NCBI RefSeq assembly: GCF_022539315.1
Contig: NC_066343.1
Coordinates: forward strand, 40,727,696-40,791,695
Reading direction: 5' to 3'
From: Serinus canaria
Taxonomy: Eukaryota > Chordata > Aves > Passeriformes > Fringillidae
DNA length: 64,000 nt
Of the stretch, positions 8,901 to 22,089 are shown in pieces. Each line of letters starts with the position of its first letter. Position 1 is the stretch's first letter. The notes below the pieces were generated by a model. That model did not search any database. It was given only the letters and a program-made list of their open reading frames with translations, and was not told where the DNA came from. Position numbers and translations under genes: made by a program.

Positions 8901-11900
8901 GTACAGTGCTTAGTTGAATTGAAACTAAGTTTTCTCTGCTTAAAAATTTTAATTATGGTCTTAAGTAAGGTTCTGCTGGTGGAAGAATGTCACAGCATGA
9001 CACACAGTTTTACGATCTGGTGTTTTACAAGTGCTATCGAGTGACCCTGTCTCAGCAAGTTTTTGAAACACTCCCTACCTACAATTAGTCATTAGTGACC
9101 TTAGGGATATATTGCTGCTGGTAAGCACATTAAGAGAATTTGTGATACTATGTATGCAATGATTTATATGCCAATTTATATGTGGCTCCCTTGCAAAACA
9201 AGAATTTTCCATGTTCCAAGCTATTTTTCTTTGAAGTTTTTTTTTATTTTACATTGCCAAAGTCACACTTTATTTAGTTCTTTTGTAGGCATTGGTGGTT
9301 TGGATTATGATCTTTACTTCTGCTTGATTCACTACATGCAGAATTCTTGCAATGATGCAGTTCTGCACACAAGAACTGCACTTGGTATGTGACAAGAAAA
9401 CCTGTGTTAGAGTACACTGACAATCTTTTCTGCAGGAAGAATAATAGTTTAGTTATCCTGTACTAGAAGCTGAATTTGCAAACTTACATGGTGCGAAAGG
9501 GCTCAGGCTGATATTTGCAATTAAAGTAATTTTTCCTCATCAGTGCTTCCTTTCTGCATTAAAATCTGTGAACTAGCAGTAACGAATATTTTTATTCATG
9601 GCCAAACCACAACAAATTCTGCAGGAGGAAAACTTTAACTCTCTTAGAGAAGTCTCATAAAGTCCTATGCCTTCATTAAGTTGTGTTCAAGCCTTTTTAT
9701 AATGTTCAATATGTGAGTGCTTCCTAGTCAAGCGACTTAAGTCCTGAGGCCCACCTGCAACATTTGCTAAATGCATATAGCTATAAGGCTGCTTATTCCA
9801 CATTTTCTGGTAATACTCTTAGCTGCAATAAACATGAAATTAATGCAATAAGGCTTGAACTGACAAAACTGGACCTGAACAAAGCATTTTCTTACAGTTA
9901 TACCTTATAGTCAGATTGTGTCCACATTACAAGTTATACCCCTGATAAGATTACAGTGTTTTTTACTGCATTTATTCATAGGAAACACCTTAGTCTCAGT
10001 AACTTAAAGTCCACCACTTGATTTGCAACATCAGATACAAAATTTTCTTAGTGTACAGGAAACTAATCAGATGGTTTTGTAAGAAAATATATGGACTGAT
10101 CTAAGTGCTAAAATACAATTATAACAAGGAAGTCAACCACTTACACAACAGAGCCTCTCTTGCATTGACCCCCAGTAAAAGAACAAGGATTTCCTTATCA
10201 GGAGTGATAAATGTAGTAGAACACATGCCTTATCATTCTACCTTGCCTTTCAATCTCTCTAACCAGTTTTCAGTGCTTACTGCAATGTTAGGAGTTTACT
10301 AACCATATTAGAAGATGAGGTGAATGGACTTAGCATTCCTTCTTACTACTCAAGATGCAGTCTGTGGCCTTGAATGAAAAGAAAGTTCTCCCAGCCCTTG
10401 CAATACCATTAACAAATGTCACTATTTGACACTCTCACACATATTAATTAATAAATAAATCCAATTCTTTTACTCTTTAACTCACATTTTCGTGGGTGCA
10501 ATAAATGCTATTCTGCATTTTTCAAAAGTAAGTACTAAGTTGAAAAGGGAATTTTTGTAATTTAATTTTGATGAAAGAGAAACCAGTTTAGGACTTAATA
10601 TTTTCAAATTGTTTATGTTTTGACATGCAAGAGAACTATACAAACCAATTTAATTCTACAAGTTCAAAGTGCTTTAAGTAGGATGAGAAAAGGGTACTTC
10701 ATACTGAAGGGTAAGAGGCCAAAAGAAAGGAAAATAATGCTAAATGGATATAGTATGTCTTTAGCTTAATGTTCTTTATAGTGGCTCTATCAACATTAAC
10801 TTTGGCAAAACTAAGTAAACTGAGCAGCACAAAAATATTATCTAATACAGAACCTCAAAAATTATTTTTAACTTATTTTCAGAGTGTAAATCAGATTTTG
10901 TACTTTTTTCTCCTTTTCTCATCCTGTACTGCAAATTTCCTAGTTTCTCTGAAAATGTGAAGACACCATTTCTCTTTTAATTTTTAATTATATATTGAAA
11001 TTGAATTGCATGCTGTCATTGTACTGCAGACTGTTAGCAGAGGAATCAGGAGTTTAGATCTGTGTATTGTGAGGCAGCTTTATTTCCTTCAGACCTTTCT
11101 TAGGAGCATCATTTGGAACTAAGATGTACACACCTCTTGTAGTAGGTATGGAATTTCTATATGATAAAGATAATTGTGTTTAGCAGAGATTGAATTCAAT
11201 AAATAGCTGCTGTAAATATATTTTTTTTCTTCTAAACCCATGGAAAACTAATTCTATGGCAGTGTTTTTATCTGATGAACAACCAGGATTATTTTCTAAA
11301 CACACTTTTCCTTCCTAAGGAATGTAAAGAAGAATTCCTCTCCAGTTGTCATTCAGAATGGAAATAGTGGAGATGTTGAGCTTCAAGTAAGTTCAGTAGT
11401 TGAAATGTGAGTTTCCTGTCTTACAGTGCAGGCAGTTTTGAATTTTTAGTGTATTTCAGCATTGAAACCTTTGAACAATACATGGATTTTGAGAATCAAT
11501 TAATTCATTCTGCTTCTGTTTCTGTGTTTAATGGATAAATCCTGTATAGACTGCATCATATTCATGACCTGGACATGGACATATCCATGGAGTAATTTCT
11601 TCAGAAAATGGTCAACAATGGCTTTTGTGGCTTATATGCATATTTTGCAGTGATGCAGAGAAAAATTGCCAAGATATCAGATTGTGTCAAAGCCACATAT
11701 GAGGTTAGCTTTTTGTTATTCCTGTTCACACAGGTTTGGAGAGTTGATAGTTCATACTTCCTATGTTACAGCCTTGTCTGAAGAGTGGATTCTGTAAGTG
11801 GAAGACTCTGTTCTGTATGCTAGATATGCTTTATAGTTGGGGTCAGAGTCCAGTCTCCATGAAAACTGAACACAAACAATGCAGTTCTCTTCACTGGGAA

Positions 11901-12730
11901 CTAGCAAATGGACATTCACAAACCTTAACTAAGGCAAGTAATGAGGAAATGGCTGCTATTTGAAGGACTCCTTCTATTTTTATAACTGGGTATACATGCA
12001 GTGATTGTCACTCCAGGTCCTCCAGGTATCAGCCAGCCCTTTAACCCACACCTGTCTGAATGGTAAACAATGACATTTTGTTCCTGATAACAAATCCTTT
12101 CAAACAGGGCAATCTCATGAACTTCTGTAAAGTTTACTTAAAGAAACAATGAATGGAGATTTACTCCCTACTTGCTTGTAGCTCAAGTGACTCCATCATG
12201 TTATATAGCATTGCTTTGGATGAACACTGGTATAAATGAAAGAAAGGATACAACTCACAGGGTCAAACTGGTTTGGGCCAAATTTGAGGGGCAATTAAAT
12301 TGCTTATTTGCAGAATATCTTCCAACATGTATTGGATTGAACTTGATCTGAGCTGGCTGAAAACAAAACAGGGAGTAATTTACTAAACAAACTTTTTTTA
12401 AATGACTTTTTTCCCGCTTAAATTTTAAAACGACACCTGACATAACAGAATCACTATCAGAAAAAGGAGAGATAAAGTTGAAGATAGCAAATTAATAGTA
12501 TCCCATTTAAGAACATAGAGTCACTTCTTGCAATCAAAACCATGCTAACATGTGGCCTGTTCAAATAAAAATCACTGGACTAAAGCCAAACACTAAAAAG
12601 TAATTGATAATAGATTTTTTCAGAACCCACTCATCCATCAAACGTGTCACTCCTCCATAATACTTTATTGGCCTCTTTTGCATTAAAATTAAGAAATCTG
12701 GCACAAAATAAAACACTCTTCCTTTCCAGC
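5990..12730. other. Intergenic flank upstream of TLE4, no gene seen
   Basis: From about 6.3 kb the sequence is AT-rich with stop codons in all frames at ordinary density. I see no coding exon, tRNA, mobile element with clear ends, or CRISPR-like array. The first 300 bases remain CpG-rich and include a 22-bp perfect palindrome (6223-6244). A GT/CA-rich patch (CACACACATACACACAG) lies near 8745-8765. Confidence 0.6.
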
Positions 12731-12731
12731 T

Positions 12732-13030
12732 GGTTCTCATAGTTCAGAAGAGTTGGGTGCAAATTGAGCCTAATTTCTCATTAGAACTAATTTGGCACTA
12801 TTAAATCTGGTCACGTTCAATAGGATGTTCCAGGACCATAGATTCACAAATAATGTGGTTTACCAATTCAATGCTATAGGTCAGGTCATGTTCAATAAGA
12901 ACTTGTGCAATCACAGATTCATGAATAGTGTGATGAACCAATCTGGTAATATAGGTCTGGTCACATTATTCAAGAGCCTTGGGAGCAAAAATTCACAAAT
13001 ATTGCAGTTTATTGAAGCAACAGAAATACA
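12732..13030. repeat. Diverged tandem repeat, 75-bp period, three clear units
   Basis: GGTCACGTTCAATAGGA, GGTCATGTTCAATAAGA and GGTCACATTATTCAAGA start at 12809, 12884 and 12959, exactly 75 bp apart. Later matching segments include GATTCACAAATAATGTGG, GATTCATGAATAGTGTG and AATTCACAAATATTGCAG. A weaker fourth unit seems to start near 12732. Tandem blocks of this size are common inside avian LTRs, and the flanking 13.1-13.7 kb might be LTR sequence on the minus strand, but I cannot find termini. Confidence 0.8.
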
Positions 13031-14950
13031 GATTAGGAATTGCTATTTACAAATGCATTAGCTGGGATAGAACTCAAACAATAGCAGTAACATTGTGTTA
13101 ACCTGGGTAATAATAATTAGAAACTTACACTGATCAGAAGCAAAGGGAGGAGAGTAGCCAGTCCTCTGTCTCAAGGCTTTTGGGTTTTCTTCCTGAGAGA
13201 AATTTCTACCCTTCTTATACACAGTCCAATCTTATTCCCCTCTTCCTGTGTTACATGTAGCAGATACAGGTAGTGAGTTATGTAAAATAGTCATACATGT
13301 CCTAGCATGTAATTAATTGAGCTTGTTAACATATGCAGAGTGTGCACTTTACAATTTAAATAACCCTTAGTCAGGCAAAAGTTAATTTTTCTTTGTTATG
13401 GTGTCCTTCAAAGTTCCAGTCATAGGACTTTGCCATTCTGTCATTCTTCAAAGCCAAACCAGGATCATCCTCCTGTCTCCACAGGACTTCCTCCTTCAGT
13501 CAGTTCATTCCTTCTTGATGTTGACTATGCAGATCTCCATCTGCAAAGATAATACAGAGAGTACACAGTGTAGGCCTTAGATAGTAAGCCTTAGCCCTTC
13601 CCTAGCTCCTTGGTCATCATCTCACTCCCCTTTTAAAGAAAGATCTTTAAAATTCATTGTGTGCACTTAAAACAAAGTGTCCATGTCCTGGTTTATAATG
13701 ATTGTCCTTAAGAATGGATTTGTTTTGTTATTTAATTGCATTCTCTTATGCCATGCATCTTCAGACAGTTGCTGGAAATTTTTGCTGCTCTTGAACAAAG
13801 AATCTTTTGTGTTATACCAGCTTGCATTTTCTGGGATTGTGTTGTGCTGGTGTCCTTTCAGTGACTTCACTGATTTGTAGTCAAAGCCTCACTTAGTAGA
13901 CTGTAACAAACATCATTTGGCCCTTTCTCTATGTTGCATCTTATCAACTGATCTGTGGGAAATGCTCTTTATGTTGTTAAGGCATATGTGCTAATACAAA
14001 CAGTAAATCAACCTTTACTGGAGAAAGGTTTGAGACTCCTAATACAGAAACCTAGCAGAAAACAGAGTTTATAAAAGTTGTATACCTACCAAATTCCATT
14101 AATATTTTTGTTTAAATTTTCTGCACTTATTTTCTACACCAGCCTTTTACAATTGGCTTTCCCAAACTCATATAATGAAAAATACTATGTAATTTCTTAA
14201 TATGAGATGGTAAAAGAGAGGTAAATACTGGTTTCATTCAATTGCATTGATAAATTTCTTTCTTTCCCCTAAAGTTAGATGACCAACAGTGAACACAATT
14301 GTAGAAAGATTATTACTCTGAATTAGAGGGCAGAGTGCACACATCTATTGTACTAGTTTATAGGGTCTACTAATGATAACTGTCAAATTCCAGACTGCAG
14401 TATAGTTAGGGGGTCAAGAGTACTAATTGATTCATACAGAAATGCCTTGGATTCTAATGTTTAGAATGCTATTCCATATAATAAAGTATTAGAGCTCACA
14501 ACTTGTGTCATGAGAAGAATGCAGATTCTCATGACAATGCAGGGATAGCAGCATTTTAAGCAGAAAGAGCTGATGATGGAGGCACAGTTCTGGTAATAGA
14601 TAGTATGTACAAACACACTTGAACAAAGACCATCCATCCACACCACCCTCCAACAAGATGTGCATTTCCTCTGGATTCTCAAGGGAGAAGTTTGTGCTCA
14701 CACACTGTAGCATATTCTTTCACTTAGGGAATCCTAAAAGGTGATACTATATTTCCAAGTGTAAAAGTTCATCACCTACTTCCCGTCCTGGAAACTAAAG
14801 GCCCAAGAAAAATAAGAAAGCATTTTAGAGCTGCTCCACCTAGGGTTGGTTAGCTTAAATGCAATAACCTCAGCCCAAAGTCTGATTTGTCAAACAAGAA
14901 TATTTAAATCTTTGAATCAGATAGCAAAGTAAAGTGAAGATCAAATAAAT
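13031..14950. other. Intergenic, no gene seen
   Basis: No coding exon recognised. 13.1-13.7 kb has pyrimidine-rich patches and might belong to an old LTR with the tandem block to its left; no TG/CA ends or target-site duplication were found. Confidence 0.5.
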
Positions 14951-14954
14951 GGGT

Positions 14955-15080
14955 AGTAGTAAAAGCTTGATCCTAGCTTCACCACTCACTGTCTGGCTTT
15001 GGACATTTATTTTCAGTTTGGTTAAAGAAGTGTAAAACTACTTGCTGTAATTGGCATTAAAGAGCTGTGGAATCTGTAAA
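14955..15080 (+). repeat. Probable MIR-type SINE relic
   Basis: The order of words GATCCTAGCTTCACCACTCAC, GGCTTTGGACATTTATTTTC, AGTTTGGTTAAAGAAGTGTAAAA, then GGCATTAAAGAG follows the MIR core (variable word / 'gaccttgg' / 'cagtttc' / 'tgtaaaatg' / 'ggattaaa'). It is heavily diverged, as expected for an element active early in amniote history. Confidence 0.5.
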
Positions 15081-18000
15081 TTATTTATTATATTTCAGAA
15101 AGAGGCTGCAAGGTTAGCATATGTAAATTCAGGAACTCCTACAAAGGCATGTAATTTGTGTGCCCCTTGGCTTTAGCAGAGCTCAGGGATTTCTTAGACA
15201 TCAACACTTGTTCTAGTCTCACAATAACTACAAATCTGTGAGTGTTTGAAAAGCAGCACTGGGAAACTCTGATCTGATAGTTGAAACTGAGTCTGTAAAA
15301 TGCTTTAAGTGTTCGCTTAACTTTGAGCCCATGAGTTGTGCTATTAATTCAGTGCAGCTAATCACTACATTACAATTAAGGTCCTGCCTAAATGCTTTGC
15401 TGGGCTTTTAGCAGATTATTAGGTTTATGATTTAGGTATCCGTTACAAACTTGCTGAGGTCAGATCTCCTGATTTAGGAACTCACGATCCAGCTGAAAGT
15501 GGTGGACTTAGATTTCTGTGAAAGTCATTTTGGGCCAAGAGATCTCTCAAGATTTAGAGGTACCATCACTTATCTAGAAACTGACTAATTCCTCTTTGGT
15601 TATCTAAACTTTTCAAATTCTACTGTGTATGACTCATAATCTTGTAGCTCATGTTAATTCATTTTATTTTTCTCAAGGCTAAAATCTATAGTGCTATAAA
15701 CCACCATGCCTCAGGCAACTGCAATGACGCTACTACATGCTACGTTTTTGAATGCTGTCTCCTGCACAACACTACTTTTAACATTAGCCTTATCGCTTGT
15801 AGTACAGTGCACAAGAAGTGCATGCAAAAATGTATGCTACATCTTCCACTTATGGAGCAGCCTCAAATTAATTGTAAGGAGCCTATTGGAGATAACAGGC
15901 ACTGCTGAATACTGAATAATGCCTTGTAGTACTGGGCTTACAGTCTGGGTTTTAAAGCTGAAAAATAAGGCTTTAACTTAAAACTAGATATTTGGGTTTT
16001 TGTCTCCATAAAAACAAATCTCTGCATAGCCATAATATTTCAAGGTGTAATTTAAGACAGTATAAGGTAAGAAGTATAGGGTTTTGGGTAAAAACAATCT
16101 TCTGGAGTTAGGTAAGACCATTTCAAGAAGTGGTCTGAAATTTACCATCACAGGTCAATATTTAAAAGATGGGTGGTTTGTTTGTACTAGAGTTTGCTTT
16201 GTTTTCTATTGAATGAGTAAAGGGTGAATGTGATACAGAAATATTTTTACTGAAAAAAAGAGGATTATTTGTATTACCACATTAAATATTGATCACTCAG
16301 TATACTGTAGACAATTTCTCTTTTTTTTTCTGATTAGCTTATGGGAATACATTATTTACATTCAATATGACAGTTTATTTTTTTAGAACTGTGCAGTATG
16401 ACCACAATGAATCAAAATTTGTTTCAGTCTTTTGGGATAAAGGGTTTTATTATTATTCTAAATGATAGAACAAGAGTTTTAACTGAATAGATTTTTCCCC
16501 CCAATAGCAATCTCATTTGAATGTTTTCATTTATCAAAGCATTGCATGTTTACTTAAAAAACACATTTTCTGCTCCCTAGAGAAGTCCATAATGTACTCA
16601 GTAAGGCTGAACATCAGAAAAAAATGTACCCAGTGACAGAGTAAAATTCAGAGTAAAAAAACTGTTCTCTTTTTTTTTTTTTTTTTTTTGTAGACACACA
16701 TGTTGTTGGATGTTAGTGATATAAAAGTTTTGCCTACAGTAACACAATTTCTTTTGTGGTCATCTGATTAACATACATTTTATTTGACTCAAAAGATACC
16801 ACTGCTCTGTATCATAATATCAAAATCTCAGGTATTTAATCTGAAGAGAAGAAGAAGAACTTTAGAGAACCATGATCCTTTTTACCAGTGAAACTACCTG
16901 AGAAGTTACATATTACTAAAATGGAATTAGGGCATTTTCTCAATAGTTAATTTGATAAAATCCAGGTAGTTTATGTATGACTTAAGCTTTGCCTGAGTGG
17001 AAAATGGCATTGTTCATTAATGAACAGCAAATCTACACAACATCTTAGGACAGGGATTGAAAAATTCTACATCTATATGAAATTACAGAAGAAATTCAGA
17101 GAGCTAAAATTAAATTATTAGAACTGGAACGTTGCCAAGATCCTTGGGTTAACTTCTCTGTTCTTTTCAAAAGCTATATATTAGATCCCATTTCTTGTCT
17201 GTCTGTACTGAACATTTTCTCTATTTTTTTTTAATTCTGTTTTTTTTTCTCTCTCCTTTTTTTTTTTTTTTTTTTTTTTAAGAGAATTGCAGTTTCTGTG
17301 GCTGGACATATATGTATAAAGGCATGTATGTATGCTTGGTCTTCAGTATTTAAGAAACTTGTATTTCAACAGTTCTTCTAGTTTAAAAATGCTATCACTG
17401 AAAAGTTTCCAGGGCTCAAGTAGGCAAGCTGAAATGAGGAGGTCAAGACTAACATAGTTTTATATCACCTGTAAAAACATAACAGGAAATCCTTTGCCCT
17501 CTCAGGTCCTCAGTAAACTCTTGCTGACATTGATGAAGGGAAGATTTTAGCATGACACTGTTGGTGCTTATAATTTTAACACCAAATTTGCAGTACTTGG
17601 TATTTTTATTATATTCTCAGCTCCAAGTCTTGTCATGAAACTCTCGACTTTACTTTAAAAAAGTCTGTGCTAGCATCAAATCTACATAATAGTGTTGGTC
17701 CCAGATCCCACTAAAAGGTTTCATGCCCCATGATGATGCATTTGTGCATTATGTTTTTAGACACACACACCTTGTATCTTGCTCTCATGTTACTCTTTAA
17801 ATCCATGATCAATCAGCTGAGTACTTGCATAGCTGAAACACAAGGAGCCTCTGCTCCCAGCTTGCTGTGGCCATGGTATGCACGCACACACTCTGTTTGC
17901 TTATAGTTGCCCCGGACAGACTAAGCAGTACCTCTGTAATGGCAGATCTAGAGAAGCTGACATGCTCATTCCACACAAACTGGAAATTTTCTGAGATAAA

Positions 18001-21000
18001 ATAGCAGTACATTACTAAGAGAAGCAATATTTAGGACCGTTTAGGCATTTGACACTATTTTTTTTTAGATGGTTTTGTCATATTTGCTGTTGTGAACATC
18101 AACATGGCCAAAACACATCTCCTCTGTAGGCACAGAAGCAATCACATTGCCAACTACAGATAGAAATTTAAGGGCATAGTACAAATAGTAGATAGACATA
18201 GAACAAATTCAGCTCTTGTTCTGCTTTGGAATAGTGCTGAACTGCGCTGAGTACAGTTACAAGTGGGGGTTAGTATGAAAGCAAGGTCTCAAGGCTCATC
18301 TCCTTTCCTTTAACCTTCTCTACGTGCTGGAGATTAGGGAACACATTCAGAGTTGTGGATCTGCCAAAGTGTCTACAAATTTTTTATAGAGCAACCTTTG
18401 ATTTTCTAGTTGCAGAAAAGAAGTTTCCATATAACCTTCCTTCTCTGAAGGAAGACGATCACAGGGCATCCAAGAAGAATCTGAATGGTGCGTATAAACA
18501 AAGGCTCAGAGAAATCCTCATTATTTTAACACTGGTAGATAACTTTCTGGCCAAAGTCATGATTTTTCAGTATTTAACATACAAAATATGGAAAGTTACC
18601 CCCCCCTCCATGAGGGTGTTCCTTCTCCCTGAGCTGAAGGTATAGGTTTTCCAGTGTAAACTGGCTTTAATTAATATAATCAGCATCCTTAAAAGATTTT
18701 CCATCTTAGTACAAACTGTCTTATGAGATTTCATGGCATCAGGAAAATGTTGGTAGAATATGTCTGGTGGCTTTATGTTATTGCATCAATCTCTAATTTT
18801 GGCACTGGTGAGTATGAGGAGATTTTGCACCATTACTGCAAGTCCTTTCAAAAATGGAAGTTCCTTTCATCTTGATGCACTTGTGGAGCCCAGCCAGAAA
18901 AATACAAGTCTAAATTATAATGTTTTCCTCTAGCCAGTAATGAAAACTAAGAGTGTATATAGGAATGCCATTACAAGCTCAGTTCACTAACCCAAAATAG
19001 TTGCTTCCATTTAATCCAGTTAGCTGTATAGGTATTTTTCCTTTTGTGACAACTGAGAGTATCTCCCTGGAGTGCAATCAGATTCCTACCATTAATATAC
19101 ATATCTGAAAGATGCTGAAGTTTTTTAGTGTTCCTTATAGCACATACTTCACTTTTAATTGATACACAGCTTAGCCATGAAAACACTCCTGGTTTCTTGT
19201 TTAGAGAACAGACAAAATGAAGGATTGAAAACTAAAGAAAAAAGAAGCACAGATTTCTTTATACCTTATTTGAGTGAATGTGTATAGTTCTTTGATCATA
19301 CCAAAGAAAACTGTTGATGACATGTGCTGAAAAATAAAACAACATAACATATGGCAGAAAGCATATCAGCATAGTACTTCTGTTTTTACACCACTCTCTA
19401 CAGAGTTTCTCTAAAGCACATTTGCTAATATTTTAGAAAATATATTGAAATGTTCAAGTTTTTGCTATTTGCTGTTATGGCAGCATTGGTACAAACTAAT
19501 TCTTTTATAAGTCTACCATTCTCATACAATTTTTTAACTTCTTTGACAATAAACTCTTTGCTACATTAACTGCAGAAAGTACTCATTTCAAGCCAAAAAT
19601 ACATTGTATGAGTTTTAAATGAAGTATATGTCCTATACCATATTCCCAGGAGTGGCTGACTATGAAAGTGCAAGACAAATTCAGACACCGTGATATTCCT
19701 GCAATCTTGGAAATGTTTATGTACCAAACGCCATATCTTAAGCTAGGTTTTTTCACATTCTTATGCTGGAGGTACTAATTCCTATGGAAGTGTGAAGACA
19801 CAGACTGTTCCCAGTCACTGTGGTTAAGGTTGTATTTACCTGAAGGTGAAAGACATAGCAGGGATCTCTGAACTCTGTGCACTAGATGATTCTGGTCTAT
19901 GACTCAAGACTATAGGTTTTACAATTTTTATATTGTTTCCCCTAGTTTAAAGAACTCAATAAATAGCTATGTACTGGGTGAAGTTCACAAACATGTGATA
20001 TTAACAACTTTTTAGAATCTATCACCACACTAGCAGACTTTCAAAGACGTGGTAGCCTCCAACAACAGGAACAAATTTAGATGACAAGTTTATTTTTTAC
20101 TTTACTGTCAACTTTAAATAAAGATATGAAGTAGAATTGTTTTATACATTTAATGAAAAGTGCCAATCTAAATAAGTTATATATAACTATCTGCATTTAA
20201 ATTCTTACTAGGAATAATATTTATTATAATGTATTTTAATTTGGTGGAAGTACTTTTATAGATTTCAGTCTTGAATTTCAGAATCAGTTTAATTCTTAAA
20301 TAAGTAAATCCAATTTTATTTCCTCAGAATTTTAAAAACATGGATGAGTGGTCTTCTTGCTCTTTGCATAACAGGGAGCCCGAAGTAGCCAAACAGAATG
20401 ACCCACTTGTGGCAACATGGGGAGCTAATGACAGCCTGGAAAAGAAATAGAGCATCCCAAAGATCCATATCCTGCTCCATGGGCTCTGATGCTTTTCACT
20501 GTTATTTTTCCATCTGTGTAAACCGTAGTATTCAGGAATCATTAAACAAGCAAGGAGATTAAAAAGAGGGCAGTTTACACCTTGCAATGGTAGGGCATAA
20601 CATCTGTGTACGGAGAAAACTCATCTATATCATACTCTGAATTTTAAAAAGCCACTATACAATGACAGCTTGTACTTTTGTGCAATGCAAGAAAACTAAT
20701 AATTGAAAACCTCTGAAGGGCCCATGTCATTCAGTGTTCTGAGTAGAAATTTTGATGTTTCTATTGGTAGAGGGTAGATTGAACTGATTACATACTGTGT
20801 TAAAAATACGTGTGTTTTGTTCCCTGAGAAATTATTCTTTCTTGAGTAAGGGAAAAGGGGAAAGGGTGCATTTTAAGGTTGCTGTTCTAGGCTTTCAGAT
20901 TTCAGTTCTCGGCTACAATATCCTAAATATAAACTATTTTTATTTTAAGGTCCAATTTCTAAATTGTTTGAGAAGAGACTTTTCTGCGTCATTCGGTAGG

Positions 21001-21612
21001 TGTACAGCTGCTAGATAAGCTCTTTGTCTGCCTGGACTACAAGGAAAGGTGGGAAAAGCATGGCCTGAATCTATGTTTACAGTCCTGTGATTTTGGGACT
21101 GGCAGAGGCCAGATTGAGTTTGGCATAAATTAGAGCCATCTAAAACTGTTCTATCATTGCTTACTACCTGAGACTCTGTGGGATCACTCAGAACTGAAGG
21201 TCAGGTATTGTGGGCCATGCTCTGGGAAGGTGCTTTAACAAATGGGTAATCCTCAGCAAGACAGCTAGATTCATTTTCCAGATGGTTGTACCACTCAAAC
21301 AGAGGCCAAAAAAAGTCACGCTCCAGGTGTGACAACAATATTGAAAGAAATGCTCATTTCTGCTACGAATAAACTTACTTGAATAACAAATAGCATTACT
21401 GTGGCTCTCTGGAGTTCAGTGAAAGGTGCAAACCATGGGAAAATGGGTATGGTTCATGCCTTTAATTAGTTAAGTTTGCATCTCTACAGCTACCCTGCCA
21501 TTGAGATCAGAGTTAGTTTAAATCTAGCTTATCTGCACTGATAAAAAATTGCAATTACTTCTTGTACAGTGGTGTAAACTCAGTACTGGTCAGGCAATAT
21601 CGACTACCTCTA

Positions 21613-21614
<2 letters not shown>
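15081..21614. other. Intergenic, no gene seen
   Basis: AT-rich, no coding exon recognised. It contains T-runs at 16,670-16,689 and 17,257-17,279 and a 16-bp perfect palindrome at 17,011-17,026. The 96-codon frame at 18,355-18,645 has no recognisable domain. Confidence 0.6.
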
Positions 21615-21657
<43 letters not shown>

Positions 21658-21681
21658 TCTGTGTGTGTGTCTGTGTGGGTC

Positions 21682-21712
<31 letters not shown>
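21615..21712. repeat. Compound microsatellite: T30 then (GT)n
   Basis: A run of 30 T (21,615-21,644) passes directly into GT dinucleotides interrupted by CT, GGGTCCCT and similar (to 21,712). ORFs on both strands here are simple translations of the repeat. It is likely length-polymorphic and prone to assembly error. Confidence 0.97.
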
Positions 21713-22089
21713 CTAGGCCACTCTTGTCTCTTCAGCTGAAATGAGCAATTGATCTTGTTATCTATTCTGCCACTAAGAGATACATCACAAGTTGCACAGT
21801 ACCTGGTAATGGCCATATCAATTTATGTGTCAACCTTACAGTTAAATTTCACCTGCAGTCATCAGTAATTATATGGGGAATTTCTTGACGTCTTTTCTCT
21901 TCAGGATTTTTTAGCCTTGTTTTCTATTTAAACAGCATCTTCGTGTTCCTAGTAATGATAAAGAGAATTTTTACAGCCCAGAAATCTCAGTAGACTTCTA
22001 AAGGTGCACAGAACTTTAGAAAAAAATCCCCTAAACCCAAGTACTGCATTCCAGTGTGGGGAGCAGCAATGAGTTCTTTTAATAGTGAA

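Noticed and set aside
21562..21816. Cys/Val-rich and His/Thr-rich small proteins
   Set aside because: Direct translation of the T30/(GT)n microsatellite.
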